From NCBI RefSeq assembly GCF_030247195.1, contig NC_080672.1:15066001-15130000 (forward strand): a stretch of 64,000 bases of DNA. The letters are read 5' to 3'. The translations under genes and the position numbers were made by a program. Of the stretch, positions 61,530 through 64,000 are shown in pieces. The notes beneath the pieces were generated by a model. That model saw nothing but the letters and a program-made list of their open reading frames with translations. It ran no database searches and had not been told where the DNA came from. This DNA comes from Topomyia yanbarensis. Its lineage: Eukaryota; Arthropoda; Insecta; Diptera; Culicidae. Positions within the stretch are counted from its first letter, which is position 1. Each line of letters opens with the position of its first letter.

Positions 61530-62430
61530 GGGTAAGGTGGGGCAAATCCGACCGTTGGGTAAACCCGACCCCCCTCTGTTATCGAAAATCGAAAATAATC
61601 ATAATGGTGGCATGACAGCATTTTGTTAGTCTACTTTGAGATGCTCAAACAACAATAAGTGTGTTTTTTCAACTTTTGATTTGATTTTTGTGCATCATTG
61701 CCTTCAAGATATTTCTGATTGTTTAAGTGATAGCATAAAAATGTAAGTGGATTTAAATTCTTTGATTTAAGTCCTACAAAGTGCATAGATGAATTTAGTC
61801 CAACTTTTTTCATATTTTTTTTAATAGCGCCATAATGAAAAATGGCGCGGTGGGGCAAATCCGACCTCTAAATAGTGGGGTAAATCCGACCGCTTTTTTG
61901 CTAAGAAAATGTTTATTTATCAATTTGAAAAATATTTTTATTATTATTATTTAATATTTTATTGTACAATGGGTCATAATTACAAACGAAAAACACAAAA
62001 TCGTGATGAATATAGTATTCGCCGAGCAATTTCTCCGCTGCAGATGGGAATATTTTTACGTGCTACTACTGGTGATTTTGACATTTCAAGATCGACTTGA
62101 ATTCCATTTTCTTCATGTTACAATTGAATAACATAACATTCATAGATTTATCATTGAACACCCATAAAATTTGGATAATAGCTGTATTAAATCAACCAAA
62201 AACATAGGCAGTCGGGTTTACCCCACCATTTTTGAAAACAGCAAAAATGAGCTTTTTCGTAAATCGCTTGTATCTCCAAAATTTCCAAAAAAAACGAATA
62301 GAATACTATATACAGGAAGTTGCCCAGAAGTCTAACCTTTAATTTGGTATATAAAACGACTTGATCCAATGTAAAATGAGCATTTTACAGCCAAATCCAT
62401 TTACTAGGTCGGATTTGCCCCACCTTACCC
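61530..62430 (+). mobile_element. Pogo-like element with residual transposase HTH (copy B)
   Basis: Inverted ends identical to copy A (GGGTAAGGTGGGGCAAATCC), flanked by TA at 61528-61529 and 62431-62432. It aligns with 47450-48361 over its length with scattered substitutions and small indels, and has an extra CAAATCCGACC block near 61855-61892. Length is 901 bp. Confidence 0.85.
61969..62100 (+). pseudogene. Pogo transposase N-terminal HTH remnant (copy B)
   Basis: Reads MGHNYKRKTQNRDEYSIRRA, then ISPLQMGIFLRATTGDFDIS and RST before a stop. It is the same HTH as in copy A, with replacements at structural positions (AR to TG, G to D), so it has decayed further. A stop at 62098 ends it within the domain. 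Confidence 0.75.
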
Positions 62431-62432
62431 TA

Positions 62433-63614
62433 TAAGAGAGGGGGCAAAAGATTTTTTTTATGAAAATTTTTAAAACAAGGAATTCAATAGTAATAGTTTT
62501 TTAGGAAATATTTACAGTTATCTTAAAACTAACAATATAGTTTGGTACACAACAGGGGGAACAAATATTTATGAAAAATTTCACAGATGTTTTAAAACTA
62601 GGGATACAATTCTATTTACAAGATGGGGGACAATAGTTTTAACAAAGAGTAGAAATTACAACTATCTTAAAACTAGGAATACGGAATACAAATTTGATTT
62701 TTTATCGGATACTTATGCTTGGTCATTCCCAAAATCGGTGTAGAAGTAGTTGTATCAAGGACAGGGGAGAGAAGGCGTAGATGGTGACCGGTAGAGAAGA
62801 GCAAAACTTGCAACTTTCGGGCAAACGGGAGATCAGCGAAACAAATTTGCGCCTCAGTCTAGTAGGTCGGATTGGCGGATGGTATTCTTCGGACCCGCGG
62901 GGAATCCTTCAAAGGGAATCCTTCGGACCTCGAGTCGCTCTCGCTTCAGATTCCGTAGTGATAAGGGCGACGGCGGTTACATAGTGGCAGTCTGAAGCTT
63001 ATCGGTTCCACACGGCAAGAGGAAACTTCTAAAAACGAGTGTGACGACGAGGCCCCTTGTTGCAGTGCCGCTACGAACGCGAAGCAACGCGACCAATTGA
63101 GACGTCATAAACAGTCAGTCAAGATAGATGACAGGGAAGGATAGATGACGATCGTGACAGATAGAAATAAAAAGTCACATTGCTTAACTCGGAGTGTCGG
63201 CGAAAAAATTTATTCGAGGTTTATTATACTTATATATACACTATTTCTTTATCTAAACCTAAACTAAAGTGAATTTTGCGCTTAAAACTATTGCTTACAT
63301 CTAACAATTACACGAACTTGTATTAAAAGTAAGTAATCTTAGCTTATAACTAAAAAGTAGGGTTAACTTACATGCGGTTATTCTTATAGCTAGGAAATTG
63401 CGTGAACTTACGGTGTGATAAGACCCAAAAATCCGGTCTACGCAGATACACCAATAAATTGTAGGTGACAAATGAATTAATCACACAAAATGATAAAATT
63501 AATGAATAAAATTAATTGTTCACAGTTGAAGCATTCCACTATCAAACTGTTTCGGATTGCTGTCGAAATTTGGTGATATCACCTCCCCCACAACGAGAAA
63601 TAAAAAGAGAGGGG
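62433..63614. other. Unassigned DNA, possibly LTR-element leader
   Basis: After the end of the TATCTTAAAACTAG repeat, 62770-63200 is GC-richer with no coding frame (longest 67 codons). 63230-63400 has repeated CTTA/AACTA words. It could be an LTR and leader, but no paired repeat or primer site was found. Confidence 0.3.
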
Positions 63615-63863
63615 CTAAATTGGGATATTTATCGTTTTTATGAAAGTATAAATAAGGGACATATAGGGGAAATCACGAGTTGCCAGCATATCTCGGACTG
63701 GGACATTGGGTGGTCTACCTCGGGCCCGAAGGGATTCCTTTAACTGAGACCTGGCGTCCAAATTCCCGGCGCATACCCAGACAACGTGCTCGATGTCGTG
63801 ATAGCCCTCGTCACAAGCGCACAGACTACTCTCCGCAAGCCCAATACGCCGCAAATGTGCATT
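63615..63863 (-). pseudogene. Jockey-type C-terminal zinc-finger tail
   Basis: The minus-strand frame reads NAHLRRIGLAESSLCACDEG, YHDIEHVVWVCAGNLDARSQ and LKESLRARGRPPNVPVRDML, then MSLIYTFIKTINIPI and a stop. It is the same finger as at 4030-4130 (LRRIGLVDSGICACGNGYHE) and is better preserved through to the C-terminus. The coding part is cut at about 63863 by another repeat, so the rest of ORF2 lies beyond it or is lost. Confidence 0.8.
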
Positions 63864-64000
63864 AGGGTGGGACAAAAAATAGATTCCAGCTCCGAGCACC
63901 TTTTTGGGTACCATTTTAGTCCTAGAACATCTGTGCAAATTCTTAGCTTGATCCCTAAAACTATATTTTTGCGCCCACTGTTCAAAGTTTACACGGGATT
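63864..64000. repeat. Dispersed repeat start, TAGGGTGGGACAAAAAATAG (runs off window)
   Basis: It begins exactly where the Jockey coding frame breaks. TAGGGTGG with ACAAAAA resembles the tandem motif in the Transib-like element at 37176-38835, and CCCACTGTTC near 63975 resembles its end. The remainder is outside the window. Confidence 0.45.

Larger units (their letters stand above)
61430..62690 (+). repeat. Diverged tandem repeat with TATCTTAAAACTAG motif (split)
   Basis: TACAACTATCTTAAAACTAG-like words occur at about 61436, 61496, 62517, 62590 and 62655, with AGGGGG and ACAAATATTT segments between in part of the copies. The pogo-like element at 61530-62430 has inserted into this array. Confidence 0.55.

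Overview
The window looks like transposon-dense eukaryotic DNA from an insect, most likely a culicine mosquito. This is inferred from the mix of Jockey, LOA, RTE and Penelope retroelements with hAT, CACTA and pogo DNA transposons, from intron-containing coding sequence with AATAAA signals, and from AT-rich unique DNA full of microsatellites. No bacterial gene, rRNA, intact tRNA or CRISPR array is visible. No host gene could be identified with confidence.

Layout. From 1 to 5.3 kb there is a SINE-like tail and relics of two non-LTR retrotransposons. The second relic is split by an 8.6-kb hAT-like element (5326-13900), which itself carries a second hAT-like element (5908-9304) containing a SINE-like copy. 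From 14 to 19.1 kb there is the displaced end of the split retroelement, an A-rich 9-10-bp array, an internally deleted LOA-like retroelement (16705-18384, minus) and a Penelope GIY-YIG endonuclease fragment with a hammerhead-like motif. From 19.1 to 25.6 kb the DNA is mostly unique and unassigned. A minus-strand gag fragment follows at 25.6-26.0 kb.

The most complete system is a 7.4-kb CACTA (EnSpm)-type transposon at 26232-33666. It has perfect terminal inverted repeats, arrays of ACTCA/TGAGT subterminal repeats, a zinc-finger transposase gene broken only by one extra A in an 11-A run, and a second, multi-exon gene whose product begins with a SAM-like domain. All intron junctions of the second gene keep the frame, including one GC-AG intron.

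From 34.4 to 41 kb there is a hAT-like element with G-rich repeats (34454-36349), a gag fragment, a Transib-like non-autonomous element with a CACAGTG heptamer at each end (37176-38835) and RTE and Jockey relics. From 41.1 to 46.1 kb there is a nearly full LOA-clade element (endonuclease, RT, RNase H) interrupted by a 767-bp TA-flanked MITE whose removal restores the reading frame. From 47.2 to 54.3 kb there are pogo-type elements in T-rich DNA and a foldback structure holding two hAT insertions; the larger one carries a 1.75-kb array of a 9-bp unit (about 194 copies). From 54.3 to 64 kb there is a foldback MITE, mostly unique DNA, a second pogo-type element, and a minus-strand Jockey tail cut by another repeat.

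The elements do not act together as one pathway; the layout records successive insertions. Boundaries of many DNA elements rest on matching terminal repeats plus duplicated target sites read directly from the sequence. Family names rest on recognised protein motifs or, for the non-autonomous elements, on terminal repeat and target-duplication size.
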